This document shows, one piece after another, positions 16,271 to 18,056 of a stretch of 18,056 nt of DNA. The translations under genes were made by a program, and so were the position numbers. The DNA is from an uncultured Lachnospiraceae bacterium (GTDB lineage: Bacteria; Bacillota; Clostridia; Lachnospirales; Lachnospiraceae): positions 1 to 18,056 of the forward strand of contig CAJTOV010000076.1 of NCBI GenBank assembly GCA_910577765.1, read 5' to 3'. The notes under the pieces are model-generated. The model saw nothing but the letters and a program-made list of their open reading frames with translations. It made no database searches and was not told the origin of the DNA. Numbering within the stretch: position 1 is the stretch's first letter; each line of letters begins with the position of its first letter.

Positions 16271-17782
16271 TCAGATGGTTCCGTCCCAGGTGCTGACTGT
16301 CTTTTTATTCTGCTCTTCCTGGTCAAACCACCGGCTGGTCACTACCTTGGTTTCCGTGTAGAACCGGTATCCGTCCTTGCCCAGACAGTGAAGGTCTCCG
16401 ATAAAGGAGTCCTTGTGGCCGGAGAAGGGGAACATGCCCACCGGAACCGGGATTCCCACATTAACCCCCACCATACCGCCATGGGTATGTCTTGCAAATT
16501 CCCTTGCATAATGGCCGTTCTGGGTGAAGATCACCGAGCCGTTGGCAAACGGATTCCGGTTCATGATCTTCAATCCTTCCTGAAAATCCTTTACCCGCCT
16601 GATACACAGAACCGGACCGAAAATCTCACAGTCCCCAACGGTCATATCCGGTGTCACATGGTCGAAGATGGTGGGGCCTATATAGAAGCCCTTCCCGTAT
16701 CCCGGTACCTGGACATTCCTGCCGTCCAGCACCAGTCTGGCCCCTTCTTCCAGCCCTTTCCTGATCCACCCCAGGACCGACTCTCTATGGGCCTGGTTGA
16801 CCACCGGCCCCATGGTGGTAGTCCTCTCATAAGCAGGGCCTACCACGATCTTCCCGGCCTGCTCCACAATGGCCTCCACCAGCCGGTCCGCAACAGACTC
16901 CTGGACCACCACCACCGGCAGGGCCATGCACCGCTCCCCGGCACACCCGAAGGCCGCATTGATGATCCCGGCCGCAGTCCGCTCAATGGGCGCATCCTCC
17001 AGAACCAGGGCATGGTTCTTGGCCTCGCACAGTGCCTGGACCCGTTTCCCGGCAGCTGCCGCCGTGGCATAAATATGTTTCCCCACACTGGTGGAACCTA
17101 CAAAGGTGATCCCCTTAATATCCGGATGGTTCAGAAAGATTTCCGCCTCGGTCCGGGAGCAGGTGACAATGTTGATGACCCCGTCCGGAAGTCCGGCTTC
17201 TTTATAAAGCTCTGCAATCCGCATGCAGGTCCGGGGCGTAAAGGTAGCTGCCTTCAGCACGATGGTATTTCCGCAGGCAATACACATGGGGGTCATCCAT
17301 CCCATGGGAATCATGGCCGGGAAATTGAATGGTACAATCCCCGCAAATACGCCCAAAGGTTCCCGGTAAAGGACCGTATCATAGCCTGCGGAGGCATCCA
17401 TCAGGCTCTCCCCCATCATCAGGGACGGGGCAGCGATGGCCTGCTCCGTAGCCTCCTTGGCTTTCAGTACATCCCCCTTTGCCTCCTCCCAGGCCTTTCC
17501 GTTCTCCCAGGCCACCAGATGGGTCAGCTCGTCCATGTGCTCCACCAGAAGATCCCGCAGCCGGTAGAGAATCTGCACCCGTTTGATCACCGGCGTTGCC
17601 GCCCACCCGGGCCAGGCCTCCCTGGCACAGGAGATGGCATACTCTACCTCCTCCCTGGTACAGCAGGGAACCTGCGCCGTCACCTCCCCGGTACTGGGAT
17701 CATAAGCGTCCAGATACTTCTCTGTCCTGGATTCCACAAACCTCCCATTTGCATAGAATTTCAGTCTGTTTCCCTCACTCAT
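16271..17782 (-). CDS. mmsA: Methylmalonate-semialdehyde dehydrogenase-like protein (CoA-acylating)
   Basis: A 503-residue aldehyde dehydrogenase of the MmsA/IolA family, which turns (methyl)malonate semialdehyde into acetyl- or propionyl-CoA with loss of CO2 and reduction of NAD. Family features are PFNFPAMIP (151-159), the nucleotide site FVGSTSVGK (227-235), AKNHALVLEDA, the catalytic Cys285 in GERCMAL, and the typical C-terminus GVNVGIPVPVGMFPFSG then FYTETKVVTSRWF and TWDGT. Two positions look unusual: Lys107 stands where MmsA proteins carry an invariant Arg (GDVxRGxE), and LCEAKNH replaces the usual GAKNH context. The start at 17782 has AAAGGAG six bases upstream; upstream in-frame codons would extend into the promoter region. 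It is the first gene of unit 1. Confidence 0.92.
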   Translation of the reverse strand: MSEGNRLKFYANGRFVESRTEKYLDAYDPSTGEVTAQVPCCTREEVEYAISCAREAWPGWAATPVIKRVQILYRLRDLLVEHMDELTHLVAWENGKAWEEAKGDVLKAKEATEQAIAAPSLMMGESLMDASAGYDTVLYREPLGVFAGIVPFNFPAMIPMGWMTPMCIACGNTIVLKAATFTPRTCMRIAELYKEAGLPDGVINIVTCSRTEAEIFLNHPDIKGITFVGSTSVGKHIYATAAAAGKRVQALCEAKNHALVLEDAPIERTAAGIINAAFGCAGERCMALPVVVVQESVADRLVEAIVEQAGKIVVGPAYERTTTMGPVVNQAHRESVLGWIRKGLEEGARLVLDGRNVQVPGYGKGFYIGPTIFDHVTPDMTVGDCEIFGPVLCIRRVKDFQEGLKIMNRNPFANGSVIFTQNGHYAREFARHTHGGMVGVNVGIPVPVGMFPFSGHKDSFIGDLHCLGKDGYRFYTETKVVTSRWFDQEEQNKKTVSTWDGTI

Positions 17783-17798
17783 ACTCGGCTCCTTTCCA

Positions 17799-17835
17799 AA
17801 ATATGGCCATTTTCCATTGTTTATTGACCATATTT
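17799..17835. promoter_or_regulatory. Inverted AAATATGGYCA pair in the unit 1 leader (possible operator)
   Basis: The 11-base motif AAATATGGCCA (17799-17809, plus strand) reappears inverted as AAATATGGTCA on the minus strand (17835-17825), with 15 bases between. The left copy also contains the perfect palindrome ATGGCCAT (17803-17810). The pair lies between the -10 box at 17850-17855 and the ribosome site, a typical repressor roadblock position. It could alternatively fold as a leader hairpin. No cognate regulator is visible. Confidence 0.45.
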
Positions 17836-17849
17836 GTTTCATTTTTATT

Positions 17850-17878
17850 ATAATAAACGATCTTTTACTTTTTTTCAA
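17850..17878 (-). promoter_or_regulatory. Sigma-A-like promoter of unit 1 (mmsA-iolC-aldolase)
   Basis: On the minus strand TTGAAA (17878-17873) and TATTAT (17855-17850) are 17 bases apart, within a strongly AT-rich stretch. The leader to the ATG at 17782 would be about 60 bases. An overlapping TATAAT three bases further on would need a 20-base spacer and is less likely. Assigned by eye. Confidence 0.6.
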
Positions 17879-17983
17879 GTATTTTGATAATATTTATTTC
17901 ATTTATTAAATTATTTTGGTTATATAATGGCAAGTTCTTCCAGAGTGTACATCCCCTGCGGCAACAGTTCAGATACCCCTTAA

Positions 17984-18005
17984 GGTTACTATTCACGGGG
18001 TGGGG
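17984..18005 (+). repeat. Short intergenic repeat, right copy
   Basis: GGTTACTATTCACGGGG followed by TGGGG matches the inverted copy at 35..56 at 19 of 22 positions. A more degenerate half-copy (AACAGTTCA) lies just to the left, near 17963. It is followed directly by two strong hairpins, so repeat and hairpins may form one composite element. Confidence 0.5.
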
Positions 18006-18008
18006 CAT

Positions 18009-18037
18009 CTTCTTGTCCGGCTATGCCGGACAAGAAG
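18009..18037. repeat. Perfect 13-bp hairpin
   Basis: CTTCTTGTCCGGC pairs perfectly with GCCGGACAAGAAG around the loop TAT. There is no U-run on either side, so it is not a standard terminator. It looks like part of an intergenic repeat unit, or possibly a processing or termination signal for a gene beyond the right edge. Confidence 0.7.
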
Positions 18038-18038
18038 C

Positions 18039-18056
18039 ATCGGGCGTCCGCCCGAT
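18039..18056. repeat. Perfect 8-bp palindrome at the window edge
   Basis: ATCGGGCG and CGCCCGAT form perfect arms around TC. It directly follows the 13-bp hairpin and ends exactly at the last base of the window, so the element may continue outside. Confidence 0.6.

Noticed and set aside
16388..17827. Long open frame (479 codons) on the plus strand opposite mmsA
   Set aside because: It is antisense to a clear aldehyde dehydrogenase gene, its product is rich in Pro, Gly and His with no recognisable domain, and no ribosome site is seen. GC-rich coding DNA gives such frames by chance.
17783..17878. Extended start for the MmsA-like protein, 32 residues upstream
   Set aside because: It would run through the promoter -10 box and the inverted repeat. 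The ATG at 17782 has a strong ribosome site and matches family length.
17923..17928. TATAAT on the plus strand, possible divergent promoter
   Set aside because: No -35-like hexamer lies 16-18 bases upstream and no plus-strand gene follows within the window.

Overview
The window is 18 kb of fairly GC-rich DNA that looks like a gut Lachnospiraceae-type Firmicute (Clostridium cluster XIVa; Enterocloster-like is a guess). The grounds are strong AAGGAGG-type ribosome binding sites before nearly every gene, sigma-A-like promoters in AT-rich gaps, a gene content typical of anaerobic sugar-acid users, and short hairpin repeats in the outer spacers. I see no RNA genes, phage or insertion-sequence genes, or CRISPR array.

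Layout: fifteen of the sixteen genes lie on the minus strand and are read from right to left. The right edge (about 17,880-18,056) holds hairpin repeats and an AT-rich promoter region. Unit 1 (17,782 down to 14,237) encodes a methylmalonate-semialdehyde-dehydrogenase-like enzyme, a 5-dehydro-2-deoxygluconokinase-like PfkB kinase and a class II aldolase. These match the last three steps of the inositol (Iol) route. A 195-base AT-rich gap with its own promoter follows. Unit 2 (14,041 down to 593) encodes a sedoheptulokinase-like FGGY kinase, an HpcH/HpaI aldolase, a LarA-like (lactate racemase domain) protein, a complete Liv/HAAT-type ABC importer (binding lipoprotein, then LivH, LivM, LivG and LivF after an internal terminator), a D-isomer 2-hydroxyacid dehydrogenase, altronate dehydratase, a tagaturonate-reductase-like protein and an LgoD/RspB-like zinc dehydrogenase. 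The left edge carries one plus-strand HxlR-type regulator, convergent with unit 2.

How it may work together (inference): the ABC importer brings in an acidic polyhydroxy compound. The LarA-like protein and the three dehydrogenases would adjust stereochemistry and redox state. Altronate dehydratase would make a 2-keto-3-deoxy acid, and the HpaI-type aldolase could split it to pyruvate plus an aldehyde without phosphorylation. Unit 1 would deal with a 2-deoxy-5-keto-type acid, giving triose phosphate and a semialdehyde that is oxidised to an acyl-CoA. The upper inositol genes (iolG, iolE, iolD, iolB), a KDG kinase and a KDPG aldolase are absent from the window, so the actual substrate is unknown.

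Several enzymes differ at residues that are normally conserved: Gln for the catalytic His in the UxaB-like protein, Lys for an invariant Arg in the MmsA-like protein, and no D-H-T-R motif in the LarA-like protein. The cluster may therefore act on a compound other than the textbook galacturonate or inositol. This makes it the best candidate in the window for an undescribed catabolic system.
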